Below are positions 10,675 through 23,257 of a DNA stretch of 64,000 bases, in pieces. The translations under genes and the position numbers were made by a program. Source of the DNA: Eudromia elegans (lineage: Eukaryota; Chordata; Aves; Tinamiformes; Tinamidae); contig PTEX01000150.1 in NCBI GenBank assembly GCA_003342815.1, forward strand, positions 402,170 through 466,169. The letters run 5' to 3'. The number at the start of each line of letters is the position of its first letter. Within the stretch, counting starts at the first letter, position 1. The notes below the pieces were generated by a model that searched no databases, was not told the DNA's origin, and saw nothing but the letters and a program-made list of their open reading frames with translations.

Positions 10675-10950
10675 CGGGTTGCGGTGTTAGAATCTTGCCG
10701 TGCGCCGCGTCCTCGGCGTGGGTCGGCGTCGTTCCGTGCCGGTGCCGGAGATGCACGCCTGGAAAACGTAATCTGTGTCGAGCGGGGGGCAGACGTGGCG
10801 CGGCGCGCCGCCTCGTCTTGCCGCGCACCGCTGTTCTCCGCTTCCATCCCTCGCAGAGCGGGAGAGGAGAGCGGTATCGCAGGGCGACCTACATTGCTGC
10901 GTGCGCTGAGGTCGTGCGGTCCCGGCAGGAAGGCGGAGAGGAGATGTGAA
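10675..10950. promoter_or_regulatory. small intragenic CpG island
   Basis: By direct count there are close to forty CpG dinucleotides in about 275 bp, flanked on both sides by AT-rich sequence almost lacking CpG. Survival of so many CpGs implies a germline-unmethylated element, typically an orphan promoter or active enhancer. No TATA box or obvious exon accompanies it. The open frames crossing it on both strands reflect GC content. Confidence 0.6.
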
Positions 10951-12394
10951 TCGGAGAGCAAATGACACCCAGCAGGGTGCGTGTGCCATTACCTAGGAGA
11001 AAATGAACGATTTCCACCACTGAAAGTGATGCTCGAGGGGAGGGGGAAAAAAAAAAAAAAGGCAAAACCAGAAAGCAATCTGTTAAATTCTTGGGTTTTG
11101 AGTAATGGTCTTCAGACGTTGCGGCGCCCATAGAGCTGTTTACCTCTGAGGCTGGAGGTTTTTGTACAGATTGTGCTGTGTGTTCCTGCGAAGCAGCCCT
11201 GAGCACAAACTGTTCAGCTTCTGCAACGTGTAAAATGCAAAGGGGAGGGCTGTGTTTTTGTACCTCCGAAAGGTGCCCCCCGTGCTGCTCTACTGGAACA
11301 AATTGGAATTCTGTTGTGCAAGGTATTTTGCTTGTAGTACTCGTCCAATTAGCGTATCCTGATATGCTCCGTTAATTGATGGTGTTGCTGCCTCCTTTCA
11401 AGTTGTCTCTGCTGTATGATTTAAAGATCATAAGTGAGCCAATGCTAATCCTTTCTTCCACATTAGTGAAAATTTCAACGCTTTGGAAATGTTTATACTA
11501 GTAAGTTATTCCTTATAAGGATGTGATGGGTCTCCGTTTCTTATTATTCTATTTTAAAAACAGAGTGTGCTTAAAAATACAGAAATCCGTACTGGGGCAG
11601 ATCCTCAGCAAATCCAGAGCTATCCCAGCTCCTTCTATCAGTGGGCAACACTTACCACCAAGTGTTTAATTTGAATTTTTCTGAAATATCTTGGCTATGG
11701 TTGCTGTTTTCTTGTATAGCTCAACTGATGGACAATCTTTATCTTGTCGCTGCTTACTGGCAGAAGCACACTAAAAATAGAGTGGCAGAAGCCTATGGAA
11801 ATGTAACTTTGATACGTGTGAAAATCCAGTTGTTTGTTACATGGCAACAATATGAGGGACTTTATTATTTTTAGACTGGTTTAGAGGAAAAGACAAGCTT
11901 CCGTGAGAATAGACTTGAAGTCATTTAGGAGACTTAGGAGTTCTTACTGAAGCCCACAGGATAGTATTCAGTAAGGCACTGCAAAATAAGGGCCTGCTTT
12001 TATTCAGAGTTCAAAAGGAGGTAGATCCGGTGTTCCACTTCTGGTTTGTTTTTAGCAAACGTTGCCCTCAGAAGTGCCATGAAGGTAGCCTCATAAGTGA
12101 ATAACTTATTAAATCCCAACCATGTCCTGAACTTAGCTGGTTTGGACACGAGGCTTGTGCCACGAATCCTCGAGGGGGCTGGTCCCAGAACCCGAGTTGG
12201 AGATTGCTCTTCCTTTCCCCTCCTGCCCTTGCATGTAGACTGGACCTGCCTCATGCCGTAGCGGGCCGGTTGTGGGACCTCAGCTGATGGAGACCATTCA
12301 CTTTATGCCTGGCGCTACCTCACTGACTTCCCCACAGTGCCTCACTAGGACTGTATTGGGGAGGGAGTGGAAGCACGTCTGGGTGAACCCAAAC
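10951..12394. other. non-coding, intron-like
   Basis: No gene is seen. The region includes an A-rich run just after 11046 and AT-rich unique sequence. The stretch around 11380-11520 has the look of conserved non-coding DNA, but that cannot be tested here. Confidence 0.6.
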
Positions 12395-12660
12395 GCGTTG
12401 GCTTCGGGAGCCCTCGGTGCTCGCTGCGCTGCCTTCTCTGCAGGGACCAGCTCCATATTTCATCCAGCACACGGATAAAATCGCCCGACCCGTCCGGGGG
12501 CGAGCGGCTCCATCTTCCGCGTGGCGGCCGTCTCCGGAGGTCACGGTGCGCTTGTCTTTGCAGAAGGGTCCCCGTCCAGCCCGCGGCTTGACGCCCAGGC
12601 TTGCTGCGTGGCGGGAGGTCGGGGCGCGGAGCAGGACCGTCTCATTCCCAATGGAGGCTG
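12395..12660. promoter_or_regulatory. second small CpG-rich patch
   Basis: CpG density rises sharply between about 12395 and 12660, densest at 12480-12640, then falls back to background. It is weaker than the patch at 10.7 kb. A regulatory role is inferred from CpG retention alone. Confidence 0.4.
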
Positions 12661-15600
12661 GCGAGAAGAGTTAGACTGTAACAGCGCTCGGTCAAACGAG
12701 CCTCCGTCTTCCCCCCTCCACAGCCACTGTGCCGAAGTGCTCTCTGTGCAAACCGCTGTTTCCATCCAGCCCGACACAGCCATGTGGTGCATGCCACAGC
12801 TGTGAAGCATCCTCACAAAATCAGTTTTTTAAACCTGGGTTTATCCCTGAGCACAGGAGGAGGGTGGAAAGAGTGTGTTAGACCCAGAGGTATTTTTCTT
12901 CCACCCTTCTTTTAAACTGTGGCTAATTGTCTGACAGCTTGATGAGCAAATGCTCAGACTGCTGCCTCCCCTTTCCTCTGGCCTTGACCAGAAGTGGTGG
13001 GGTTTGTGCAAGGCTGAATACTGTCTGCACATGTTAGGCTCCTAGGCTCCCGCCTCGGACTTCTTAACAAATTTAAAGTATAGGCAGGCTTCAGGTGAGG
13101 TCACACTCTCAAACAGGGGCAGCTAAATCCTGCTTTGGTTTGGCTTTAGGTAAGTAATGTGCCTGAGGTGAGAGAATTCTGTATGTAGAGCCTATAACCT
13201 GCTAAATGCTTCTGACGCCTCAACGATTTGACTTGATTTCTAACCCTCTATTTACTCCTGTAGCTATTTTAAAATAACGTGTGCTGAGGGGAAACACAGT
13301 GCAGGGCTCTCATTCCAGAAAACCAAACGTATTAACAGCATTATAGTGGTGTATGTCAGTGAGCTAACCTGAACGTGAAGCTCACGGTAAATTATAAAAT
13401 CGTTGTGCAGTTTGTCATAGTTGGAAGCTCACAGGCAGTGCAAATATAAACATTCTGCAAGGAAATTTCTTGTTTGTCTTCTTTTCCACCTCCCTTTTTG
13501 TTCTTCTTCATTTCTCTTATGCCAGACTAAAAGTAGCGTCAGTGATTCATTCTGTAATCTGTTTCTTGGACAGTTAGTCATCTGCCAATTTGTATTAACT
13601 TTCCACTTTGTTCATAAAGTGAGTAATGCTCAATGCACTAACCACCAAATCCTGAGTTTGAAAAGCTGTAAGCATCCTTAAAATAGTCTCCAAACTTTCT
13701 CTTTAAGGTTTTTACCGTTCTGTAAGATGAAAGCAGGTAGGATTTGGCACGTGATGCAGTAGAGCTGCAGCCTGATTGTTTTGTCTAGCCCTGCTTATTA
13801 AGTCAAAACTCAAGGCTGCAAATGTACTCCACAAGCTCGGTCGTGCACCGACCCGTGCGTTTCTTGTGTTTCTTAATCAGTATAATATTTCTTGTTTCTC
13901 TTCTCAGCTCCTGCTCCTAGCAGATAAATGAAGCCTCTGTTTTTCCTCCCTTCCTCTGTTGATTGCCCCTGCTTTATTAATGCATATTGTCCCCTATCTC
14001 ACCAAGCTGCGGTGCTGTGAGGAATCACTGAGTGCAAGTAGCTTTGTCTTGCAAAGAGGCCTGGCACTATTAGGTTGGTCCTGAAAATACTTTTGTTTCC
14101 TTTCATCTTCCTTGGTTGGAGAGGGAAAAGATTGTGCTGCTGAAGTGTTATCTATAGAGAATTTGAAGCTATAAAGCAACCGGGAGATATTTTGATCTCA
14201 AGGTGATGCCATCATTTCTGAAGAAGAGCACAGTACTTGTTTGAATCACCTGTAGGACTTTTTAATTTTTTTTTTGACCACGTTCACATTCTTGAGCCTG
14301 AAATTGGAATATTGTGGAGAGTAACGAGGTCAGCAGTGCCATGGGAGAACGTTGCAGGACCAAAGCCTTTATGAACTGTTCTGAAATAACATGAAAACTC
14401 TGACTGCCACAGAGAAATTCCAAGTTGAGGAGGGGCTTCAATACTGTGGGAGTGTGTGCGTGTGCATTGCAGGGGGGATAAACATCAACAGCAATAATTG
14501 GCTTCACTTGGCCAGGCGCTTTTTCTGGTATTTGTGCAAGCGCCTGTTGCCACCAACCCTGCATATACACCTGCACTCCGAGTCCTGCAGCGACCTTATC
14601 TTTGTTTGCAAATTGCTCTGTGTTGTGGATCTGTTTCTGATGCCCCAGCTCGGTGTTGCAGCTCGGTAGGCAGCAGAAGTGGTGGGTGAAAAGGAAGAGC
14701 CTTCTGTCAGGGCCGTCTGTGGTGATCTCCTCACCTCCCTCTGTCTTGGGGGAAGAGTGTCAAAACAGAAATCTGTCACAGGAAGAAAAGATTACATTGT
14801 TTTGATTAAAATGTAGGGAAAGAGGGATTTCCTTGTTTCTAGAGTCACATTCTAGTCCTTGTAAATGCCCAAAGCATCGAGACAAGCGCAGCTCACTTGC
14901 ACTGTGAAGAATTACAGCTTCTGAAAGGTTTTTTCAGTCCAACTTGCACACCAGGGCAGTGGAACGGTTTGATTTAAGCTCTGGTCAAACAGCAGGTTTT
15001 ATGGGACTAGCCCAAGAAGCTCTCTGCGTGAGATACCGAGAAAGAATAGCACACATGAAGATACAGATGTATCCTGTAGTAGTAGGAAAATGCTCCTTGG
15101 TTCTCCCAGGACCGACTGCCCCCTCACCAGGGGCCTGTGCCGCAGGTAAGGCAGCTCTGTGTGGCCGCAGTGCAGCGGGGACCTGCGGCACCGCGTTGGC
15201 TGTCTCGTTCATTGCTAAGCAGGCAGTTGGTCTGACGGGGAGCACTAGTGCCGTGGTGTTAGCTGGGATCCTCCGGTGCGTTCAGAGAGCGGGAGTCTCC
15301 CTGGGCGCTGCGCCCTGCAGGTGCAGCAGCTCTTCGGTTAGAGAAGCCACGGGCTGCGGCGAGCGCCCGAGTGCTGCAGTTTACAAATGGCTTTGCAGCG
15401 TTTGCTTTTTATTTTTAGCTCTCTTCCCCACCCGTGGGTCCTTGCCCACCCACCTTGAAACAACTCAAGGAAGGAAAGTCGGTGTTGCGGAAGATGCAAA
15501 TTGATCAAATAGTTTCCAAAGGGCCTTGTAAAATAAAAATCATTCATAGAGGTGCAGGGTAAAGATGAAGATCTCCGCCTTTTCCATGTTGAGGCTTCTG

Positions 15601-16397
15601 CCCAGCTTTGTCCGCGGTGTGCGGATATATGGGTGGAAAAGCCCAGCGCTGCGTCCCCATCCCGTCATGCCACCCCTCCGCCCCCTTTGCCCTGTTGCAG
15701 AGCAGTTATCTCAGCCGTGCTGCTTCATCGGAGGCGAGAGGAAATTCAGGCGGTTTGGGCTTTAATTTTTTTTTTTTTTTTTCCTTTCCTTAACCCTTGC
15801 TCAATTGCTAATGGAAAATTCTGGTCAAAAGGGCAGAATTTCCTTGCTTAATCTTAAACCCGCGGCTCCCGTTACCCCAGTGGCCCTCGTGGTCATGCCC
15901 TGCTTACGGTCTTTTTCCAGTGCTGTGTAGGTGTGGGTCGGTGACGCGGCGGGGGAAAGGGCTGCGGAGGGAAGGGCAGGGAGGTGCCTCTCACCCCTTC
16001 GCATGCGTTTCGGTTTGTGTTTATCTCCTGAAATTAAACTGCCTGCAAAAGAGGCTGATAGTTGCAAAAAAAGGATGAGCCGCTGGCGGTCCCCGTGTTG
16101 TATTTTGACACGTGCAGCGCATGCAGTGGCTTTCTGCAAGGCCGCTACAGGTGCTGCGAGGAGGAGGAGGATGAGGAGGAGGGTGCGTGTGGTACGACAC
16201 CCACTTCCTCCGGCGCGCACTGCAGCCCCCTTGCCTTGCCCCGTCTGTCTGCGCACACCCGGTGCAGGCTGTGCGCGCGGCCGCTCCTCACGGCTCTCAC
16301 TGATGTGCTGCTGGAGGTTTATGACTCAGGTTGTGGTTTAATATGCCCTTTTTTAGGTGCGTGAGTGTTTAAAATTATCTGGTGTTGCATTTCTTCC
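12661..16397. other. non-coding, intron-like
   Basis: No gene is seen. A frame at 14944-15504 is open for 186 codons but begins at TTG and shows no domain, so I treat it as chance. CAG|GTAAGG at 15143-15151 is a good donor sequence without a credible partner. A 17-T run lies at 15766-15782. A mildly CpG-rich section lies at about 15870-16310. Confidence 0.6.
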
Positions 16398-16417
16398 TTT
16401 TTTTTTTTTTTTTTTGC
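16398..16417 (+). repeat. poly(T) run
   Basis: Twenty consecutive T following a pyrimidine-rich lead-in. No retrotransposed gene body is recognisable next to it. Confidence 0.85.
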
Positions 16418-16477
16418 CATAGCCTTTTCTGTCTTTGAAAGTTTCCACAACTTTTAGAAGCTAAGAAGCTTCATTGC

Positions 16478-16501
16478 AATAATAATTATTATTATAATAA
16501 T
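16478..16501. repeat. (AAT/ATT)n palindromic microsatellite
   Basis: AATAATAATTATTATT at 16478-16493 is a perfect 16-nt palindrome, followed by further AT-rich trinucleotide units. It can extrude as a small cruciform. Probably a neutral simple repeat. Confidence 0.75.
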
Positions 16502-16563
16502 CACTTTTCCCAGATAGTTACAGGCTGCCTACACGTATGTGTGTTTTGCACTCAAGGATAGCC

Positions 16564-16587
16564 TTTTTNNNNNNNNNNTTTTTTTTT
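16564..16587 (+). repeat. poly(T) tract interrupted by a 10-N gap
   Basis: Five T, then ten N (16569-16578), then nine T. The N block most likely represents an unresolved homopolymer length and not missing unique sequence. Confidence 0.9.
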
Positions 16588-19500
16588 GAGATTAAGCAGG
16601 TTAATAGCCTCTACTGTTTAAATGTCCAGGAGGAAATATTGGGCAACTTCACGTATGCTTAAAACGAGAGCTGAAACGTTTGGAGGTTGTAAGGAGGCTC
16701 CCCTCGCGTAGGTGAAAAGACTCTCTTTCTGCAGCCATCCCACACACATCTGAGTGCCACCGTTTACAAGTGCAGATTTGCTTCGTTGCCATTTTAAGGT
16801 CTTTACTCGAGGCCCTGGAGTTTTCTCTTGACTATTCGCCTGCTTTCCGAGGGCTCCAGTGTTTGTTGCGGGTTCGACATGGACGTTCCTGTTCCCTGGT
16901 GTTTCTAGTGAAGCCAGCGGCCCAGCCAGCTGCGCTGCTGCCCTCACGCTAGTGGCCAGGAGGAGTTTGTCACCGCACGTCCTGGCGTGGTGCAGAGGTG
17001 GGAGTGGAAAGGAGCGGGTGTATGGGTGTATACCTGTGTCTGATTTGCCATCACACGCTTCTCCCTTGACAGACTCCAGCTCCTACTAGTTATAGTTTTT
17101 CTTCAGTTCATGTCTCATTCTGGCTGTATACCACTGAGGGAGGTGAATTTACCTACTGCCCTTCTTGCTGGTAAAGAGAAGGATGTTTCCCCCCTGGAGG
17201 TGCCTTGAATATCCGGCATCATCTAGTGGCTGTTGCAGGTCCCTATAACGATCTGCTTCAGGGGAGCTCTGGTGAGTTAAGCTCTTGAACGTAGTTATTA
17301 AGGATGAAGCAGAGGTTCAGAACGTCATTCCTAATATTCGTGCCATCTTGGCCTTCGCTGCTGATTGCAACTGGAGCAAAGGGGCCCAGGAGGAGCCCTA
17401 GGTAGCATGAGGATGTTCCATGGTTTTGAAGACGTCGGTGCAGGACTGTGGTGGGGCGTTAAAGCACGTTTTGTGCTTTGAAAGAAATGGAGAAACCCCG
17501 GTGAAGCCTGGCGCCCTGTGAAGGTGCAGCAAAACTGCTGTCATGTACGACTGCCAGGTGGGGGTGGTTGGATTAGGAAATGAGAGGGAATGTGGGGCAA
17601 GGCCAAGAAGTACCTGGGGAAAAAAATAAAGAAAAACCTGAAATGACACAGTGAGTGGCAGAGAGGGAAGGCCGTCAAAGGCCTGTCCTGTGTTGAGCTG
17701 GGGAGGGGAGCACAGAATTAAAACCTGTGGCTTGTTTTGCTGTCGGAGTAGGTGATGTTGAAATTAAAACGTACCTGTTTGAGGTTCCGCTTTCTGCACA
17801 GCCCCACTTCAAAGTGAGCCCCACTCAGTAAAAAAGAGAGCTGCTGCCTACAGGAAATCACGTTTTTCACCAGAACATACAGTAAAAACACCGGGTGGGG
17901 CAACCACGTGCCGAGTTGCATGAAAGCAGATGTGGCAATGGGTGTGAGGGAATCCATGTCTCCCCTTCTCCTTTTTCCATGAGCACAGGACGCAGAGGCT
18001 TGAGTTAGCTGCAGCGAGAGCTAGTCCGCCATCAAATGCTGCTGTTTTGCTCTGCATTTCGTGGAAGAGGGACCTCCCAGGGAGTTACAGAGAGCTTCTG
18101 AACGCTCAGCGCTGCCGAGCGACACGTGTGTTACTTCAGCACCCAGACCTCACGTTCCCATCAGGGTTGCTCAGCGCAGAGTTTAGTTTGTTTATTTGGT
18201 TTTCTAGAGGCTCTAGTGGATAAACATAAATGAGATGGATCTAGATCTCCCAGCAGTTGCAAACTGTGGCAGAAAACTAGCAGCACTCTTTCCAGTGGAA
18301 GCAGAACAAAAATGTAAAGTCTGCCAATTAAATTGGAAACAGCTCTTAATTTCCCCTCTCCTTCCCCTCCTCCTCTTCCACAGGATGAATTCCTTACTCT
18401 TCTGCATAGGACTTTTTGTAATGACTCATGGTTTTATATGGGTTAGTATGAAAACGTAGGTGAGGGAGGTATCTGACAAACTATGTAGTGTCTATATGTA
18501 ATGTCTAGGAGAAGTGTCCTGGAGCACACAGTAAATGAACGTTTGATCTGTTTCTCTTAGTTAATGGGAACATAAATGCAGAATATCCACCTCTTTTACT
18601 CTCTCCCCTCCTGCTTGTGCTTGGCAGATGGAGGTTTATGATACTGGGAGAATGTGTGTGTATCCATAACTGCACTATTCATTGAAATAAAATGATAGTT
18701 TCCCCATTGAGATTAAGAAAAAGTATCTTCTTTGCCCCATCTGAACTGTGCATGTGCAAGGGCGCCAAACCAGCAATTTGGAGCACTCAGAACTAGGCAG
18801 TGCGAGGGCTGAGTGTCCACGTTACCTTGGGCAGAGCGGTTTTTGGGTGGCATTGCCTGCTGTGTTGAAGTGCCTGAACTCTCCCCTCCGTCCGAGATGG
18901 GTTGCAGAGCACCTCTATGGTCATGCAGCAGCTTCCAGGAGGGTCCTCCCGCCTTGGTGGTGCATGGCTTTCTGGTCAGGCACCAACCTGCCCATGCCTC
19001 GTGGGCAGCATCTGGAGACATGAGTGGGACCTGTATAACCTACTTGCTGTAAAGCCATGGGCAGCACAGCCCTATTCGTGCTGGCATAAGCCAAAATCCA
19101 ATGGCTCTACAGTCATCCCTACCTGGTAACCCAAGGAGTCAGCATGAGACTGACTTCTCCAGTGGACTGAGTGGTTTCCAGCTCCAACTCTAGCTTCATC
19201 TTCCACACAATTGTTTCGCATCCATGCATTTGCACCTGCATAGTTATATTAATGTAACCCATACAAATGAAGTACTTAGGTTTTAAAAAGAAAACTTTGT
19301 AAAGGTTTTCTTGTAACTGAGCTGTTTCAATGAGTTGATCACAAGCAAGAGTTCAAAAATTTGGAGCAGAAAAACTAACCAAGTTGTAGACGGCAAGAGA
19401 GGAGAAAGGGGACTGAATGAACTGGGGTAAACAGAAACGTATTGATGTGGCTTTGCTGCCGGACGCAGGCAATAGGGACTGTGCCCCGAGGGGCTGTTTC

Positions 19501-19927
19501 CTCTCTCTAGTCTGCAGCACTGCCACTTGTTGCTTTCTCCTTGGAGTCTCTATTAAAGACTGCAAGAGAAAAAACTGTTCCTATGTCCTTGTGTGACAGC
19601 CATACCTTAAAGTTAGGCCTTAAGTGAGGGGTTGCCTGCTTTGCAGAGGCATCCGAAGATCTTAGGTATTTAGGTTCTCACTTTTCTGTTTTTCACTACA
19701 GCCTGCTTACTCTGGCATTTAGGTGTTTGGAGTTTATTTTTAAATCTCAAATTTGCAGACCTTTGTTGTAGCATCAAATAAAAAAGGCAGCTACCAGGTA
19801 GCAAGACTGCAAACCCCTTGGTCAGTTCTGAGCTCCCCCCAGCCCCTGGCTTCCCTAGGCAGCAGTGTCAGCCCTGGGACCTTGGGTGTTGAATCTCATT
19901 GCTTTTTTCTGGAGAAAAAAAAAAAAA

Positions 19928-19961
<34 letters not shown>

Positions 19962-21479
19962 CTTCAAGCAGGCGACAACACAAGGGTTGTTTTCAGGGTG
20001 TCAAAATACCCTGGGAAAGTTTTCTGGAGAAAGGGAAATGCATTTGCAGTGAAAACACACCACCAATAACAACAAAAAGCAGCAGCCGCTTCTCACGTAC
20101 GGGGCGGGGGGAATCCCACACTTCTTTCTCTCAATGCCTTCAGAGAAGTAGACTTATTTGGTAATGTGCATATATCTCAGACCTCCCACCATCAGTCTCT
20201 GATGTCAAGGAGGTCTGACTTCCATTTTAAAACTAGTACCTGGCATGGAATAGAGTTATCCTAAAGTCTTATTGCCTAGAAACCCAAACATAGAGAAATC
20301 AAGAATTCACATAGTTTGGTTTAATTTCTTGAAAATAGATTAAAACGCCAGTGTTTATCTTGGATCCCTTATGCGAGGAGCTGGAGGGAGCAATAAGGGT
20401 ATTTTATGATTAATGAGCCTTTCTGCATATGTTTCTCTTGCCTCTTGGTATTTAATAGTCTCAGTGACCTCGTGTTTTGCTTTATTTTTCTCTCCTTGGC
20501 ATTCTAGTTAGTCGCCCACCTCCTGAGATGCACGGAGCCGTGCCCAGCGTGCAGGTTTCTCCCCAGCACGGGCAAGGGGACAAGACAAGTTCATTGTTCT
20601 TTTGACCGCCTCAGTCTGAGGCGTTGCCGGTTCGGTGCCATTCCCAGCACCCTTCCTAGCATTGGAGCTTTCTGTCCTGTCCCTCTGCACAAAACGACTC
20701 CTGCAACACACGCAGCTGTCGGTCCTACCTCAAAAATAGGATCCCACACCAAAATTGCCAGCCTGGCTGAAAACAGGTTAATTTGGGTGCAGGAGCAGTG
20801 TAGCCACAGCACTCGAGCTCAGTGTGCGCTGAACGTGCACGCTGCGTGTCCTCGTGCTTGGCCAGCTCTCTGCAGTGACACCAGGGCAGACTGAGCCCAG
20901 CTCCAACCCATGCAGACATAAAAGTGATGGGAGGGACTCTGCAGCTTGCTCACCTCATAGGAGAAGAAATCCAACAAATGCTCCTGGGCACTTAGGTGCA
21001 CGTGGGAGGCGGTGAAGGGGGAGGTACTGCCAAGGGGGACTGAACGTGACCCTCTGTAGCAATCAGAGGGTTTTCTCCTAGACACCTGCTGAAATAGTCT
21101 TATGTGTCTGAGTGATTTTCACGGATAGGAAGGGGTTTGGTCTGAGACACAGGATTGATGCCTTTTCTGGAGCAGTGAGAAGAGCATCGGATGCTCAAAG
21201 CGAGCGTTTCACCCGTGCGAGTGGAAACTGCCTCGCCTGGTGGCAGCCCCTCCGCGGCACTCGGGCACATCTGCTTCCCGTGAGGGCTCTCTGCAGCTGC
21301 AGACCGTGTGCCGGGCTGTGTGTTCACCACGCAGGCAGAGGGGAGTATTTTACCAGCTGCAAATCAGTGAATCAGTGTAGGGGAAACTATTTCCCGTGGG
21401 CAGAGAAACTGTGCGAGAAGGGAGGTGTAATTTTGACAGCTCACCACCACCACCGGAGTGCAGAGAAGTTGTGCCACAA
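16588..21479. other. non-coding, intron-like
   Basis: No gene is seen. Unique sequence of mixed composition with no paired exon signals. The section 18700-19130 is slightly GC-rich and could be the eroded remains of an old transposable element, but no family is recognisable. Confidence 0.6.
19915..19961 (+). repeat. A13 followed by T31
   Basis: Thirteen A (19915-19927), GGA, then thirty-one T (19931-19961). The two homopolymers are mutually complementary and could fold back. Read lengths across such a tract are unreliable. Confidence 0.85.
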
Positions 21480-21700
21480 ATCGGTGGTCCTGCGCTCCCC
21501 TGGACGGGCAGCGGCACTCCGTCTGCCAGGTCCTGTTGAGGATCCTGGGGACTTTCAGGATTGTGCCAGAATCGGCGCCATGCGCGCCGTTTCCTCGCTC
21601 AGCTGGAGGGCTGTGCGCGGCCGCAGAGAACTGGGGCATGAAGCGGCCGCCCTGCGGACGAGGAGCACGAGCGCTCAGCAGGAGCCGAGCCTCCGGATGA
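21480..21700. promoter_or_regulatory. third small CpG-rich patch
   Basis: About seventeen CpGs occur in roughly 130 bp around 21560-21690. GGCGCCATGCGCGCC contains an NRF1-like half site. A plus-strand frame over 21112-21807 is open for 231 codons but starts at GTG and is low in recognisable protein features. I read the patch as a possible regulatory element and the frame as a by-product of GC content. Confidence 0.35.
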
Positions 21701-22851
21701 GGCAGCAGCTCTCCAGGAACTGCAGCACGAGTGGAGCTGCTGCTCCTCTGCTGGCAGCAGGGCTCTCTCTGGCGCTCCTGCCTCTCTCCTTGCTTGCAGA
21801 GCAGTGAGAACGGCCGAGAAGAGCACAAGTCATCCACTGGACCAGCGGGAGGCCCTGCCGCTTCCTCCCGCCCTGCCGGAGGGGCATCCGTAAAAGTTTG
21901 CCCCTTCATTTCATCTCCTCCCTTTGGGCTTCTGATGCCTGAGCGAACTTCATTTATACCTATCCATTTTCATCATACGTGGCAAGTCTCTCTACATAGT
22001 AACTATTTTTTCCCTTTCTAACCCCAGCTATAATGCACCTGATTTCTAGTGTGATGTGTATCGTGTAAATAGTTACTGAAGAGACAGACGGTTTTAATTC
22101 AGCTGAAGCCATTCAGGAAAAGCAGCTGGATTTCCATTCTGTGCAGGTTCTTATTTCACCCTGTGCTTCACTCTAGCATATTAAGTGCCACAAGGAGCTT
22201 CTGACACAGTGAGCTGTGTAACCCCTGTAAGTGGCTAGATGCTCATTGCAGAATTCGCAGAATGAAGGATGTTGAGCAGAAAAAAAAAATGATGCTATTT
22301 ATGGCATCCTTTACTTTTTAGGGAAAAAAACCTAGAGACGTGTCTCAGCTGTTTCCATATCTTGTTGAGTAACCCAAAGAAGTGAGGCTTGAAACCAAGA
22401 AGCTGCTGTTGGAGAGATTTGCTAGCTGGCAGTCTTCTGCTTTTGGGAGTAAGCATCCTCCCAAAAATGGTTTCAACAGAAACAGAAAGGAAAAGGATGG
22501 AGTAGGTTTTCCTGTGACTGATTAGTGTTAGATGTCTTGTACCTTGCCCTGAAATATCTTTAGCTCTGCTGCCTGAAGGTAACGATGAGATGAACTGTGT
22601 GATCTGAGAATGTATTTCGAGGGTACAGTGTAAGCTGCCCTTACTACTGAAAAGAGTAGGAACCCCTTTTCTCCGCATGGGCCTCTCAAGAAGAGCTGCA
22701 GGGAGCAATAGCACACGCTGACATTCACTGAGTGGCTGCAGCTGTGTCCAAGGGCATGCTTGCCTGCCCTGAACTAACCAAGGAAACAGCTTCTGGAGGT
22801 CTTGCGAAAGCTGGTATTTGTAAATGTGTAGGGAGATCTTGGTGCTTTGGA
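21701..22851. other. non-coding, intron-like
   Basis: No gene is seen. Open frames of up to 139 codons occur on the minus strand without supporting splice or domain evidence. Confidence 0.6.
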
Positions 22852-22897
22852 CAGTATTACGCTACTCCGAAAACCAGTATTATGCTACTCTGAAAAA
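22852..22897 (+). repeat. 23-nt tandem duplication
   Basis: Two adjacent 23-nt copies (22852-22874 and 22875-22897) differ by two C-to-T changes, both turning CpG into TpG, plus a one-base A-run slip. This is a recent local duplication with methylation-driven decay of one copy. An 18-T run follows at 22913-22930. Confidence 0.8.
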
Positions 22898-23213
22898 CTT
22901 AGTGTAAAACTGTTTTTTTTTTTTTTTTTTCCTTTTCTTTTCTTACTGGTACTGCAGTTTCTCACAGGCAGAAGATGGAAGTAGGAAGGTGTCTCAGGTA
23001 TAGCCCTCCTAGCCGTGTTGATCAGCCATACAGCCCTTCAGTGTAATACTTTTGTTGGGTCACAGGGAAGGCAGAGAGGTTGGGGCACAACATAATATGG
23101 AAATAAAACATGAACTTGGCCATTAGCCATAAAGTCCAGTAGTATATTGTATTTTGCATACAAAAAAAAGAGAGAATTGCATTAAAAAAAAAAAAAAGAG
23201 AATTGCTAATTTT

Positions 23214-23257
23214 CAGGCATAGGATTTTTAGGATAGGATTTTTAGGCATAGGATGCT
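23214..23257 (+). repeat. three-copy imperfect 14/15-nt tandem repeat
   Basis: Copies 23214-23228, 23229-23242 and 23243-23257 share AGG(C)ATAGGAT followed by a T-rich tail. Just upstream, an A run followed by GAGAATTGC also occurs twice (about 23162-23180 and 23184-23206). Replication slippage explains both. Confidence 0.75.

Noticed and set aside
14944..15504. 186-codon plus-strand frame
   Set aside because: Starts at TTG, not ATG. No domain, no paired splice sites.
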